Program-made: the position numbers and the translations under genes
Shown: one piece after another, positions 22,982-35,618 of the stretch
How the letters are laid out: every line of letters starts with the position of its first letter
How positions within the stretch are numbered: the first letter of the stretch is position 1
Assembly (NCBI GenBank): GCA_026120185.1
Contig: JANUWF010001179.1
Coordinates: 351,501-415,500 of the forward strand
Length of the DNA stretch: 64,000 nucleotides
DNA from: Voacanga thouarsii
Lineage: Eukaryota; Streptophyta; Magnoliopsida; Gentianales; Apocynaceae
Direction: 5' to 3'
Notes under the pieces: generated by a model
What the model was told of the DNA's origin: nothing
What the model saw: only the letters and a program-made list of their open reading frames with translations
Database searches by the model: none

Positions 22982-23216
22982 CGCCACACTAGATCATGGC
23001 CCATGGGAAAAACCCATGGACCACGATCCCGGGCGGGTGCCTACGCAGCAACTTCCGCGAGGAAGCTTCCTCCTGCGCGGGGCTGAGCTGAGGCCATCTC
23101 AGGCTCGGCTGCGGCTCCAAGCCGCGGCTAGCTCGGGTGGCCTCTGCTCCCCCCACTGCTGCAGTGCGGCTCAGCTCCGCGGCTTGGCTGCTACAGTGTC
23201 GTCTTCTTCGATTTTC
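22982..23216. other. GC-rich island in the Copia-B leader
   Basis: About 235 bases are strongly GC-rich, with runs such as GGCTCGGCTGCGGCTCCAAG and repeated GCGGCT/CAGCTC, inside DNA that is otherwise roughly 70% AT. Short complementary GC words suggest folding. Copia-D has a GC-rich block in the same leader position (42050-42200). Confidence 0.8.
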
Positions 23217-23496
23217 CTCTGATGCGTTTCAGACGCTCCTCTTTTTCATTTTTTGCACAGATTTACTGAAAATCATCCAAAATAATCTACAAACGCTTAT
23301 GCCTTTAATTATTGGCTTACACGAATACTATGAAAGTCACAAAAAAAGTAATTACAGCCTTCCTATGTCTCAACCGCAAGACGTACAATGCATTACTACC
23401 CATACCAGAAAACACGAAGGATAAAAAATTATGATCAAACAATCATCTGACCATTTTTATTCACTAACATGCATCCTATATTACTATATAAACCTG

Positions 23497-23508
23497 GCTC
23501 TAATACTA
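23497..23508 (-). other. Copia-B primer-binding site, degenerate
   Basis: The plus strand reads GCTCTAATACTA. This is the complement of the initiator tRNA-Met site (GCTCTGATACCA) with two mismatches, and it lies two bases from the LTR at 23511. Confidence 0.75.
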
Positions 23509-23510
23509 CT

Positions 23511-24836
23511 TAAAGGTAAACACAGCAAAAATGAAAAACGCACAGTAGCATGCTAGAAACAGAGCACACGCAGAAAAGTAGCAGACGAAATTTTTTTCCT
23601 TTACCTCTGCGCATTTTCACTGGTCTAGAAGGTGTTGGTGACTCGGTCTGAACCACTTCTGGTTATGAGATCCTTTCTTCAGGCTGTTGTCCCGCAAGCC
23701 GTCGGCTTCTTCTGGGCATCAACGCAACGCATCAGGTCTTTCGAAATATAACCCATGCCTAAAAGCTTGGTAAAGGCTAAGGATGAAGAGGATGATCTTT
23801 TGTGCCTCTATGATTGCTATTGAGTAGCACAGAGATCACAGTCTACAGAGAGAAGAAGAAGAAGGGCTAGAGGAAAACAACGATGTTTTGTGAAAAAACT
23901 CCTATTGTTCTCTTGAATCCCAATAGGTTATTATCCGAGTATTCAAAAATCAAACAGATGCGGTAAAATCAGAGAAGCCCTAAGGCCTATGTCATGTTAA
24001 GCCATTAAATAGGCCTATGGACTAATGGCCCATCCATTGGGTTAAACCTTTAATTCAATTTAATTATTCATGAACTAATATAAGCCCAATAATTAAATTA
24101 ATTAAATAACCTAAATGGACCAATATAAACCTCAAGCCTTAGCCCAATTCATTGGGTTAAGCCTTTAATTCAATTTAATTATTCCTGGACTAATACAAGC
24201 TCAATAATTAAATTAATTAAATAATCCAAATGGGCTAAAATATATTTATCCCTTTTTAGACATTTTATTTTATTCTAACCCAATAAATAATCTAGGCTAC
24301 TCGAATATAATAAAATTTATTTTATACAAGACCAATCCATCAATCCAAAACCATCAGGACTTATAGGTTATTTCGAGGACCAAAAAACACATCGTCTTGG
24401 CTACTAAAATGACCAAAATATCCCTACTATAGAAATAGCTGTATTTTACATTTTAAATATTTTCTAATATTAGCATAAGAAAATTTGACCCCAAGAATAA
24501 TGCTGCGTTAGCAAAGTCTCCGACCTACAGGTGTAATAACTCAATGTCTTTTAGAGAGGTGATAGTACACTCTTCATCTCTCAATTCATTTAATTCTCAT
24601 TCTCATTAATCGGTTAAGAACAAACGTTTATATCTTAAGCAACCCGTGATCTATACCTTACTATAAAAAACCACCATTCACATAGATCACTTATTTAAAT
24701 ATAATGGGTCTTTTGTAAATGTAAATCATGTACAAATAAAATATAAATTCACAAATAATTTTTGAGAATAAATTATTTTATTAATAAATTTGATAATTAT
24801 ATCAGAAACTTAATTTAGATGGCATACATTCCAACA
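23511..24836 (-). repeat. Copia-B right (5') LTR
   Basis: It begins TAAAGGTAAA (the terminal G has become A) and ends GGCATACATTCCAACA. It is homologous to the split left LTR but lacks about 580 internal bases near 24530-24600. CCCTT follows at 24837-24841. Confidence 0.9.
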
Positions 24837-25258
24837 CCCTTCTCCTTCACTATCAGTATCATCCATCTCTTCTCCTCCTTCATCGTCAGCATCACTCAGT
24901 TCCTCACCTCCCTCTAGCATAACCTATCTCCTCTCCTTCTTCACCATTGAAGTCAAGATCAGGAGCTTCCTCCTGAGCCTCACTATCTAAGACTAAATCA
25001 ACCACTGGTATGGGAGGGTCTACCACCTGTACATTCTCAACACCTCTCTCCTGCTTAGGTAAATATAACTCAGCAACCTCAACCTCCATCTTCTCTTCCT
25101 TACCATTATTAGGCACAATAGGGTTCGAAACCTCAATCTCTATCTCACCGCCACTGCTCTCTAACTCAAACCAAACTGACCCAGGTTTAGGTTTCGTGTC
25201 AGAGGAGAATAAGTCTATTAGGTTTGGTGGACTCCTAAATGCAAAAAAATATCTATGA
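24837..25258 (-). pseudogene. Acidic protein remnant, N-terminal piece (split by Copia-B)
   Basis: The minus-strand frame from about 25116 (MPNNGKEEKMEVEV) runs to a stop at 24904. The adjoining frame from 24905 to 24837 is a Glu/Asp/Gly run (EELSDADDEGGEEMDD) that joins in frame to 10772 beyond Copia-B. A frameshift near 24905 therefore already separates the two frames. No known domain is visible. The acidic composition suggests a chromatin-type protein or a transposon accessory protein, but that is a guess. Confidence 0.45.
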
Positions 25259-26864
25259 ATCCTTTCCGAGGACCCAGGTCAAATGATTTAGATCGATTAA
25301 GGGTTTACAGAATTACCTCTGTATTGCCCGAAGCAAGACTTCTGCCTTTAGATTTCCAGGCGTATGTGCACTTTTGATGATTACCAGACGCTACAATGCA
25401 CGAACGTTCTCTATCAGATACACACGGGGAACTCAGTTCGTTACCCGAGAGTGCTATCACTTAGGGTTTTGAAAGGCTAAATTTTCTGGTTGTGCAGCAC
25501 GGAATTTTTATGAGTAGTCTACCACAAGAAGACGGCTAGGGTTTTCTTTTAAAACCATACGAACTTCCTGGAGTCCAACTCTCATCATATCTTATTTTAA
25601 ATTTAAATTAAATTTTAAAAGATATGATAAGATTCTACTATTTTCTTGGTAATTTAACTAATTAATTTATTGAGTCAAATTCTTATAATCTAGACATCCT
25701 ACAGATACATCGAATGTAGACATATTTTTAGATTCATTATATCTAGTCATTTTTCTAGGTTCGATGAACCTGGACACATTTTTAGATATATCGAACCTGG
25801 TCACTAAAAAAATAATACCTAACGTGTTCACTTAATATATGACCCTATAAGTTCGTTTAACACTAACAGTGTACCCAAATCACATTTAAATAACCTACAA
25901 ATTATAAGTGGTTTCTAGCAAAATATTATAACTATCTAAGTTAAATGAAGATCAGTGATCTCTTTGAACCAAATCATAACTTTATATTTAGTCATTTTGT
26001 CACACGATATCCAGAGTAAGCATAAGACACGGAACATGTCATCCTTATTAAGCTTAATCAACTATTTTTTGATCTCATAGTAGACTATTCAAATAAATGA
26101 TATCAATTTCTCAAATTGATATATTTGAGTATAGCTATACATTTTAACAGTCTAACTTATCAAGGAACTCATGGACCTCTCTCCCAAGAATAAGAGGGAT
26201 AAATTCCTTTACGATCAATTATATTCCTCTCTCGGTTTATTCTATATCCAACAGTAGTCTAATTTTATTATCTGGTTAAAGATAACTTTAGACAACGTCA
26301 AGATATATAATTTATCAACTAGGAAACTATGAGGAATTCAGGTCAAATGACTTCTAATATCATTATGGTTAGAAAGTACTTATGACATTTCCCATTAAGT
26401 ACTCTCAAAGTGGGTTATGTCTAATACAATATTTTCTAATATTTATTTATACTTTGACTTGATATCCTATATATCCATGAGCAGTAAAATATAGTCATCA
26501 AGTCACAAATATACTAATATTAATATATTATTATTTTAATAATAATAATCAATTAGGGATAATTTTAAGAATAGTCATTCTATTTCTTATAGAGTTTTAC
26601 TATCAAGTCATGTGCTTGATGACCATAAAACTAAACACACTATTCATGAAAAGAAATACCTCATATTATTACAAAATACATAACGATAATAGTATAAGTG
26701 CAACTTGTTTTAAGGCATATCCCCAATATGGTCTACTACCGAAACTGGAACGAGTGCTCCACCATACATGAAAAGCTAATATCGGGTAACGAATGCGAAT
26801 CTACTAACCATCCTACAAACAGAACGCACAGATTACTACAAGAGATTATAAAACTTAATGCAAT
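25259..26864. other. No gene recognised; AT-rich flank
   Basis: The stretch 25560-26864 is very AT-rich, with no long reading frame. Part of it (25670-25810) repeats short words around CGAACCTGG and ACATTTTTAGAT. It may be an old LTR or intergenic DNA. It is the left flank of Copia-C. Confidence 0.45.
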
Positions 26865-28652
26865 TGAAGGTAATGTACAACAAAAATAAACACAGAAGCA
26901 TGCATAATATCAAAATAGAGGCAACGAAAGTTTTAAGAATTATAATACCTCTGCATTTAAATGATCTTGTTGGCACCGAAAAAGATGTCTGGACCACTTC
27001 TTGTTGAATACTTGAAGCCACTGGTTCTCCCAAAGACACCTATGGTTGTACTCTTGCAAACCGTCTGCTTCTTCTCATTTACGCGAAGTTTTTGAGTTTC
27101 CGAAATATGGTCATTGCCTTAACCACCGCTGGTGAAAGATTTTTCACAGATAGAAGAATGGCCTTGGTACTTTGATTCAATCTGAGAAAGAGACGGAGAG
27201 AGTGAAACAAAAAACTTTTTATTTTTATTATCCTTGCCCACCAAACAATACAAGAGCCATACCTTGCTGTTTTCTTTTTTTTTTTTTTTTTACCCTTGGT
27301 CTTATGCATTGGATTAAATAAAATTATTTACTCTAGGGCTTGAACACCCATAAATAATAAGCCTCAATTATTTATTTTCGTGGTTTCATAAAATAGTCCA
27401 ATAAATAATTAACAAGCCCAAATAGACCAATATAAAATATCAAACCTTTTATCTAGTTTATACCTAGGTTAATTTTCTAATTATTTAATATGTGCCATGA
27501 GCCTGAATAATTAATTAACCAATTAAACTAGATAAAATATATACTCTATCTTGAGCCTTTTATTTTGAGCCTTTTATTTTATTCTAGTTCAATAATAAAT
27601 CAAACTACTTAAATAAAATAAAACCCATAAGTATTAAGACCAATTCCTTAACTCAAATCTGTCAAGACTTAAGGGCTATTCTGGGGACCAAAAGACACAT
27701 CGTCTTGGCTACTAAAATAACTAAAATACCCCTACTATATAAATAGCTGTATTTTACATTTTAAATATTTTCTAATATCACCATAAGAAAATATTGACTC
27801 CAAGGACAATGCTGCGTTAGCAAAGTCTCCGACCTACAAGTGTAATGACTAAAATACCCTTCTGCGCATCACCGTACATTGAGAGAGGAATAGCATATTA
27901 ATACCTCTCTAAAAGACATCTACCATCTTTAAACCTCTAGTCCAATAATCCACGACTCCTGGAATATTTTCGCTTTGTAAGGGAGCTACCCTAAAACAAA
28001 CATCCAAGTCATGTTCCCCAGGGCCTTAAATATTTAGATCATTCAAACAGTCACAAGGGGTGATATAGTACAGAAGTTATCTTGTACAAGTCTGTCTTAA
28101 CTAACTAGTCACATATATCCAAAATACAAGTATACTGGCTCGACGAAAGAACATCAACTACAACATATCAAAGTAAATGTTTTCAACTTTGTTAGACTAC
28201 CAACTCATACTTAAGCGGTAAAATATTAGTTCATGTTGTGGCAGTAATTGTTTGGGTTTCTTCTAAATAATACTTTTAGAAACCACTATTATAGGTCCTG
28301 TTTTACGTAAGAAATACGCTCATGCTATAAAGTGAGTGGACTACCCACTGACTAAAGGTAAGTCATTCTCCACTTAGAATTCATAATACAATAACCTAAA
28401 CATGATGAGATTCCTATTCTCACCAATCGGTTAAGAACAAATGTTTATGTGTTAAGTAACTCGTGGTTTATACCTTACTGTGAAAGACCACCATTCACAT
28501 GGACCACTTATTTAAACACAATAGGTCTTTTCCAAATGAAATTTTGTATAAATAAAATGTAAATTTACAAATAAATTTTTAGAATAAATTCTTTTATTAA
28601 TAAATTCGATAATTACCTTAGAAACCTAGTTTAGAGGGCATACATTTCAACA
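26865..28652 (-). repeat. Copia-C left (3') LTR
   Basis: It starts TGAAGGTAATG and ends ACATTTCAACA. It is homologous to both Copia-B LTRs, with a poly-T run (27281-27299). Its second half, from about 27545, is the best conserved part. Confidence 0.85.
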
Positions 28653-28664
28653 ATCTTCCACTTA
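28653..28664 (-). other. Copia-C polypurine tract
   Basis: The minus strand reads AAGTGGAAGAT next to the LTR, one base different from the AAGTGGGAGAT seen in Copia-B. Confidence 0.7.
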
Positions 28665-28674
28665 CACTCTAAGA

Positions 28675-30260
28675 TTAAAAAAGTCTGTAGGTACTCACCC
28701 CTATGGCATTTAAGTGTCTCTTGAAGACTCTCTTAGCCAAAGGCTTGGTGAAGGGATCTGCTAGGTTATTTTTCGAAACTATCTGTTCCACCACGATTTC
28801 CCATCTCTGGATGAAATCCCAGATCAGATGGTACTTCCTCTCAATATGCTTCCCCTTCTTGTGGTTCATGGGTTCTTTAGATTGCGAGACTGCTCCAGTG
28901 TTATCGCAATACACTACGATCAAGCTGTCCATGTATGGCATGACTCCAAGTACTGAAAGGAACTTCTAGAGACAGACTACTTCCTTAGATGCCTCCAAAG
29001 CTACCACATACTCAGCTTTCATAGTTAAGTCAGCAATGCAAGATTGCTTGATACTCCTCCATGAAATAGCCCCTCTAGATAAGGTAAAGACATATCCACT
29101 AGTAGATTTTTTCTTATCCTTATTTACCTGAAAGTCTGAGTTTGTGTATCCAATAGGAACCAAGGCATCAGCCCTGTATACCAGCATATAATCTCTCGTA
29201 TCTTTGAGGTACTTTAGAATATGATTTACAACTTGCCAATGAACTTCCCCAGGGTTTGACTAATATCTGCTAACTAAGCCTATGGCAAAGTAGATTCTGG
29301 CCTAATGCACAGCATGGTGTACATGAGACTTCCCAATGCACAGCATGGCGTACATGAGACTTCCCACAGTCGAAGTATAGGGAATCCTACTCATTCTGTC
29401 TTTTTTCTCTTAAGATTTTGGACAGTCCTTAGAACAAAAAGATAAACCATGTCTGCAAGGGATTAGAGCTCCTTTGCATGAGTCCATGCTAAACTTAGCC
29501 AGCATCTTGTCAATATATGTCTTTTGGGATAATTCTAACATTTTCTACTTCCTATTTCTAAGAAGTTTAATCCCGAGAATGTAACTGGCTTCTCCCAAAT
29601 CCTTCATACTAAATTGACTAGACAATCAAACCTTAGTAGATGACAATATTCCTACATCATTCCCAGTGAGTAGAATGTCATCCATATATAGGACAAGAAA
29701 AACTACATTTATGCCTTCCGATTTCCTGTACACGGATGGTTTATCCTTGTTTTGAATGAAACTATAAGACTTTACAGTCTCGTCAAAATGAATGTTCTAC
29801 GTTCTAGATGCCTGCTTAAGTCCATAAATAGACTTCTAAAGCTTACAAACCATATGTTCTTGGCCTTTAGTAATAAAACCTTCTGGTTGGGACATATAGA
29901 TATCTTCGTTAAGATGGCCATTAAGAAATGTCGTCTTGACATCCATTTGCCATATCTCATAGTTGAAATGACAAGCAATGGTAAGGAGAATACGGATGGA
30001 CTTAAGTATGGCTACTGGAGAAAAAGTTTCCTCATAATCGATTCCTTTTTTCTGAGTATACTCTTTCGCCACAAGCTTAGCTTTGAAGGTTTCTACCTTC
30101 CCATCCGCTCCCCTCTTCCACTTGTATACCCACTTATACCTAATGGGTTTTATCTCTTTAGGTGAAGTTACAAGATCCCAAACTTGATTAAAGTACATAG
30201 ACTCAATTTCGACTTTCATTGCTTCGCGTCATAGATTTGCATCGGCATCAGTAATAGCCT
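28675..30260 (-). pseudogene. Copia-C reverse transcriptase and RNase H, broken
   Basis: Minus-strand pieces: RT N-terminus at 30219-29836 (KPIRYKWVYKWKRGADGKVE, QMDVKTTFLNGHLNEDIYM), the degraded catalytic area near 29700-29640, then RNase H at 29187-28966 (STSGYVFTLSRGAISWRSIK) and 28941-28675 (VYCDNTGAVSQSKEPMNHKK, KNNLADPFTKPL), which keeps the final conserved block. A 31-bp direct duplication (29304-29334 and 29335-29365) breaks the mid part. Confidence 0.85.
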
Positions 30261-30289
30261 CCCTGTATCTAGTGGGATTTTATTCCTGA

Positions 30290-31380
30290 TGGTCAGAGAC
30301 CAGCTCGAAAGCCTCTCTTGTTCATCTTTCTGGAACTTTAGATACCCTCCCACTACGACGAAGCTCCGTTTGTACAGGTTCTTAAGGCTGTGCCTCTTCT
30401 TGTTCTATAATCGGGTCTAAAGAAATTGATTCTAAAGATAACTTCTCCTCGAGTTCCAACCTTTACTGGAAGTACATTGATCATCCTCCAAATATCTAGC
30501 ACCCATACTTTCTGTTCCTTGGGATGATAAAAGTAACCTCTTTTTGTCCCTTTTAGATACCCAACAAAGTAGCATAATTCTGATCTTGGTTCTAACTTGT
30601 CTCCCTTGATCAGTACATAAGCTGGACAACCTCATATCCTAAGATGATTTAAACTTAGCTTACGCCTAGTCCATATCTCATAGGGTGTCTTAGGTATTGA
30701 TTTGGAAGGCACTAAGTTCAAAATGTATGCCGCTGTTTTCATGGCATATCCTAAAAAGAGACCGGAAGAGTAGCATGAGATATCATGCTTCGGACCATAT
30801 CTATTAATGTCTTATTCCTTCTCTCAGCTACTCCATTCTACTGGGGTGTACCCGGCGCAGAGAGTTGTGATACTATACCATGATGTACCATGCAATCCTT
30901 GACCTTACCGAGGAGGTAATCTCTACCATGATCCATCATAAGGTTTTGATCAGTTTATCTATTTGACACTCTATTTCAGCCTTAAACTCTTTAAACTTGT
31001 CAAAAAAGTCAGACTTGTGCCTCATTCGGTAGACATAACCAAATCTTGTACAATTATCCGTAAAAGTGATGAAGTACTCAAAACCCCCTCTAGCTTATGT
31101 AGACAAAGGACCACACACATTAGTATGAACAAGGCCCAATATCTCATTGGCTCTATTAGCCTTTTGGCGAATGACCATTTGGTCATTTTTTTCATATGGC
31201 AGAATTCATACTAAGGCCAACTTTCCAATCTTAATAAGTCCAAGGGTCCATCATAGATTAACCTCTGAATCCTGGTTGAGTAAATATGACCTAATCTTAG
31301 ATGCCAAATATATGAGTCATTGACATTGGTCTTTCTCTTCTTACTTAAAGGTTCAGATTGGGCGTTATTTATTTGATTAT
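30290..31380 (-). pseudogene. Copia-C integrase, heavily decayed
   Basis: The minus strand carries the same blocks as Copia-B integrase at matching spacing: the zinc-finger end and core start near 31240-30960, the middle near 30860-30780 and the C-terminal block near 30640-30430. Almost every block is in a different frame. Identification rests on alignment with Copia-B by eye. Confidence 0.7.
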
Positions 31381-31389
31381 TTGTAATAT

Positions 31390-32590
31390 TTAAAAAGAAT
31401 AAGTTTTCATATATGTGTCCTGTACATAAAATTCTCTATTTCTACTGATAGTAACACCGGAATGAAAAGAAACAGAATATCCATGATTTATTAGCTTTGC
31501 AACTGAAATCAAATTCTGTCTAAAACTAGGTACATATAAAATATCTTTCAAAATAATTACTTTATTACAATAAAAAACAAGATCCAACATTCCCACTGTA
31601 AGGGCCCATACTTATGCTCCATTTCCTACTCATAGGCTCCATTTCCTACAATAATTACTTCTGGAGTCTTCTTATCTTCCTAAACCCTTGCAAGGAGTTA
31701 CATATATGATCAGTGGTACCAGAATCAACAATCCTAGTAGAAGTTGATCCAACTATTGAAATTGACTCTAGATATAAAACATTACCTATAGGGTTTTTCT
31801 TAACCTGAAATTCTGGACACTCTTTTTTTTCAGTGTCTCTTCTGCCCACATTTGAAACACGTGCCTTTGGGCTTGTTGGCCTGGTTCTTAGGCTGGATTG
31901 GTGCATTTTCCTTCTTCTTCTTGAACTTCCTGGGTTTGGGCCCAATTCTAGAAGAAAAAGTCCTAGCAATTATAGCCTTGGACTATGGTTTCATGACCTT
32001 CTCTACCACTTGGAGCTCTTTCATTAACTCAGTTAAATACATGTTTAACTTATTCATGTTATAATTTAAATTAAACTGAGTAAAAAAGCCCGGAAGAGAT
32101 TCGAGAACTATGTCCACTTGGCTCTCGGAGTCAATTACAGCCCCTAAGATTTCTACTTCCTCGAAAGCAGTAATCATCTTGAGCATATGCTCTCTGACTA
32201 ATACTCTCTCAGCCATCTTAGTGTTGATGATCGTCCTAAGAGCTTCCTACCTTGCGAGCTGGCTCTAATCTACGAACATCGTGGTTAGTGATTAACTAAT
32301 ATCGTACACAATGGTCATGTGCTCATGTTTAGACTAGAGCACATTAGACATGGAGGCCAACATGTAGTATCGAGCCATTTCATTAGCCTTCTTCTATGCT
32401 TTTGTAGCTTCTCGCTCCTCAGTGGTAGAATCCTCCCCAATAACAGGACAGGTGTCAAAGATAACATACTTATACTCCTCAGCAGTGAGTATTATGTCTA
32501 TATTCCTTTTTCAATCCATATAATTTGGACCTGTTAACTTATTCTCATGGAGAATAACGGCCAAAGAACTAAAAGAACCTCCACCAACCA
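31390..32590 (-). pseudogene. Copia-C gag, zinc knuckle and protease
   Basis: Minus-strand pieces: gag at 32216-31983 (DSESQVDIVLESLPGFFTQF, NYNMNKLNMYLTELMKELQ), then a lysine-rich stretch and a knuckle remnant, then protease at 31969-31655 with an intact active-site triplet (IVDSGTTDHICNSLQGF). The linker to integrase is at 31596-31390 (VIILKDILYVPSFRQNLISV). This is the best-preserved protease of the three related Copia elements here. Confidence 0.83.
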
Positions 32591-32869
32591 TTTCTAAAAA
32601 ATAAAAAATAAAAGAAAACTCAATTTGTGAAAAATAAAATAATTTGTGACTTTATCCTCATATTAAATCCGATAATAGTTAACCCTATCACTTTTATTTT
32701 TAATATGATTAATTTAGCTCTTAGAAAAATTGTTATAGCTTCTTGGGAAGATTAACAATTTTCTAAGTTAAATGTATTAACCATCGCAAATTAATTTTCC
32801 TTCTAGATAATGATTTAGAAGATAACTCTATTGTGGGATGACCGTTTCTTCTCATTTCCTATGGACATT

Positions 32870-34879
32870 TGTAACACCTCATTACCTATGCCCCCATTAG
32901 GGTTGGGGATGTTGCCCCATCCACAGGATAAGGGGTCTTTATAACTTGGACACACAAAATAAATGAAAGAAATAATTCAAAATTAAACTTATTACAACCC
33001 AAGCAATACATGTCTGCTATTGTCTCTTAAATGAAATACATAGGAAAAATAACAATGAGTCTTCAAAACATAGGTAATTCTCTAGCTAATAACCTTTACA
33101 GCAGAATCGACCTGAAAATATGGTATAAAAGGTGGTGAGACATAAATTTCAATAAGTCCGTGTGTGCTTTGAGTGTTTTAGGTAAAACAGTTCATATATG
33201 CAAGTTGTGAAATTTTCATAAAAGAAAATGCTGGGAAGCCTCAAATAAACTTCACAAATAAAGAGTGGTGTTTTGCTTTCTAAAACATACATGTGCACAA
33301 TAAATACAACCACTTAAAAGAAATAGCCATGGCACCACACTTTGTGCACCATGACAGTATAACGATCAGAATGCTACACTTTGTGCATACTGACACAAGG
33401 TAGGTGTACGGCCTACTGAGTGAGATACTCCTCCATCTCTACCCCCAAATTTATCGGTTGTCCACTCCGAAAACATACAGTCTACTTGACTGAACTTGCT
33501 AGTTCGGACCGGTATGACCTACAGGACTGGCATTTTATCCGGGAAGGACTCACCCCTCACCGGTGGCCACCTACTGAGAGACTTACTCTAACCCTTCAAA
33601 GACTAGTCCTAGCAGTCTACCCTTATTGTGTACTCAACATTGTTTATCCCACTTGGGAGAAGAAATACCATACAATGATTTACTTGGAAATAGCAATTAT
33701 GGTTTCCACAAATTCCTGCCAAAGTTAAGTTTTTTTAGGAAAAGTTTAGCGTTCTGTGTAAAATTGTTTAATTTCAATTGGTTTGCTTAACTAAAATGAA
33801 AATAAAAATAGTTTATAATTGCCTTTACAGTACAAATACTCGTATACATTAAATTTGACTTGCCACGATAACTTTGGTCTTCAAATGGTTTCATGCAAGG
33901 ACTTACCTGATCTTTTGCTCTTTTCGAGTTCAAAAGTCTTCCAAAGTCAACCTAACCCAGCCTAGGGTAAACCCAAGGTATAAGATAATATCCAAACCAT
34001 ATTTGCCTTAAATAAATAATTTCTAGTTCAACTAGCTACTTCAACAACTAACCATGCCTGCTATGTCTTAATCTTTAATACTAGTTGATAAAATATTTTA
34101 TAAAATAAAACTAGCTTGATAAGTTAAAATAAATGGGTGTTATAAAAAAAATAGTAATAAGTTATAGTTTCAAATAATAAATAATGAGCAATATTATTAA
34201 TAAATAAAATGAGTGTTAAATATTGGATAATAATAATTCCTAAATAATATTGGTAAATAGTATTATTTAAATAGTATTATTATAAATAATAAATTATACT
34301 TAATTCTTAATTAATAATTAATAGATGATAAATAACCAATAAAATTAATAATAAATGAATTATATTTAATTTTTAATTAATAAATAATAAATAAATTTTC
34401 ATATAAATAATATCTATGGATATAGACAAAAGCTTTAGAAAGGCTAACTAATATTATTATTATGTCTACATGGTCATTTAATATTAATTAATTTTATTAT
34501 TTTATTATATTTTTTATAAAAAGATTTTCTTTATTTAACCAATAAAATAATAATATTTTTAAATAATACTCTATTTCAAACCTACCTAATGTTTTTTTAA
34601 TTTTATAGCTCAAATTGAATAATAATTATACTTAAATTAATAACAATAATGTTAGTAAAAATAATTCTAAAATTAATAAAAATAGTTCTTACAATAATTT
34701 TCTATTGTTAGAGAAGATCTATGAACATATTCTCACATAATAAATGGCATGTTAATCTATTCATGAACATAGACTTAAATTAACATATACTACAGCATGG
34801 ATGATCTTCTACTAGGCATAACATCATCTATGGCTTTATTGAAAAATAAGAACATAAAGGCCTAATCAATAAATATTTG
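32870..34879 (-). mobile_element. Gypsy-LTR-like sequence, copy 1 (truncated)
   Basis: It starts TGTAACACCTCATTACC at the point where Copia-C's leader stops. From 32870 to about 33980 it is collinear with 35619-36780, at clearly lower identity than a recent pair. 33990-34860 is extremely AT-rich. The start, read on the minus strand, looks like an LTR end (GGTAATGAGGTGTTACA). No gag-pol is present. The right end is lost where Copia LTR sequence resumes near 34880. Confidence 0.55.
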
Positions 34880-35618
34880 ATATCTACCATCATTAGACCT
34901 CTAGTCCAATGATCCACAACTCCTGGAATGTTTTCACTTTCCAAGGAGCTACCCTAAAGTAAACATCCAAGTCATGTTCCCCAGGGTTCTGGATATTTAA
35001 ATCATTTAAACAGTCACAAGGGGCGATATAATGGAGAAGCTATCTTGTACAAGTCTGTCTTAACTAACTAGTCACATATACCTAACATATAAGTATATCG
35101 ACTCTACGAAAGAACCTCAACTACAGCATATCAAAGTACATCCTTCTAACTTCGTCAAACTACTAACTCATACTCAAGCAGTAGAGTATTAGTCCACATT
35201 GTAGCAGTAATAGTCTGGATTTCTTCTAAATAGTACTTTTAGAAACCACTATTACAAGTCATGTTCTACATATTCGAAATATGCTCATACTATGAAGTGA
35301 GTGGACTACTCATTGGCTAAAGGTAAGCTATTCCCCATTTAAAATTCATAACACAATAATCTAAATATAATGAGATTCACATTCTCATCAATCGGTTAAG
35401 AATAAATATTTATGTATTAAGTAACCCGTGATCCATACCTTACTGTGAAAGACCACCATTCATATGGATCACTTACTTAAACCCAATGGGTCCTTTCCAA
35501 ACTAAAATCATGCAAAAATAAAATGTAAATTCACAAATAAATTTTGAAAATAATTTTTTTTATTAATAAATTTGATAATTACATCAGAAAATTAGTCTAG
35601 AGGGCATATATTCCAACA
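34880..35618 (-). repeat. Copia-B/C-type LTR fragment
   Basis: It is collinear with 17210-17957 and 27900-28652, including ACCATCATTAGACCTCTAGT and the end GGCATATATTCCAACA. The first part of the LTR is missing. It may be the remnant of Copia-C's 5' LTR, displaced by copy 1, or an independent fragment. Confidence 0.8.

Larger units (their letters stand above)
21800..23496 (-). other. Copia-B 5' leader between primer-binding site and gag
   Basis: The 1.7-kb leader has no gag-pol coding. It is AT-rich, with an (AT)n run at 22932-22962 and a sharply GC-rich block at 22982-23216. Part of it (21830-22100) matches the Copia-C leader at 32590-32869. Confidence 0.7.
10773..24836 (-). mobile_element. 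Copia-B, minus-strand Ty1/Copia retrotransposon with nested Copia-A
   Basis: Reading on the minus strand the order is: 5' LTR (24836-23511), primer-binding site, GC-rich leader, gag, protease, integrase, RT, RNase H, polypurine tract and 3' LTR (17957-10773). Integrase before RT is the Copia order. The 3' LTR is split by Copia-A (11515-16847). A perfect CCCTT duplication flanks the whole. All coding parts carry stops and frameshifts. Copia-C (26865) is a close relative, with homologous LTRs and coding parts. Confidence 0.92.
26865..32869 (-). mobile_element. Copia-C, minus-strand Copia retrotransposon, 5' end lost
   Basis: Reading on the minus strand: leader (32869-32590), gag, protease, integrase, RT, RNase H, polypurine tract and 3' LTR (28652-26865). 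The leader matches that of Copia-B until GACATT at 32869, where unrelated LTR-like DNA begins. No intact 5' LTR joins it; an LTR fragment of the same family sits at 34880-35618. The left flank GCAAT (26860-26864) has no partner at the expected right end. All coding parts are broken. Confidence 0.85.

Noticed and set aside
23016..23424. Two overlapping plus-strand frames over the GC-rich block
   Set aside because: GC-rich DNA lacks stops by composition. The block lies in the leader of a minus-strand Copia, and no domain is visible.
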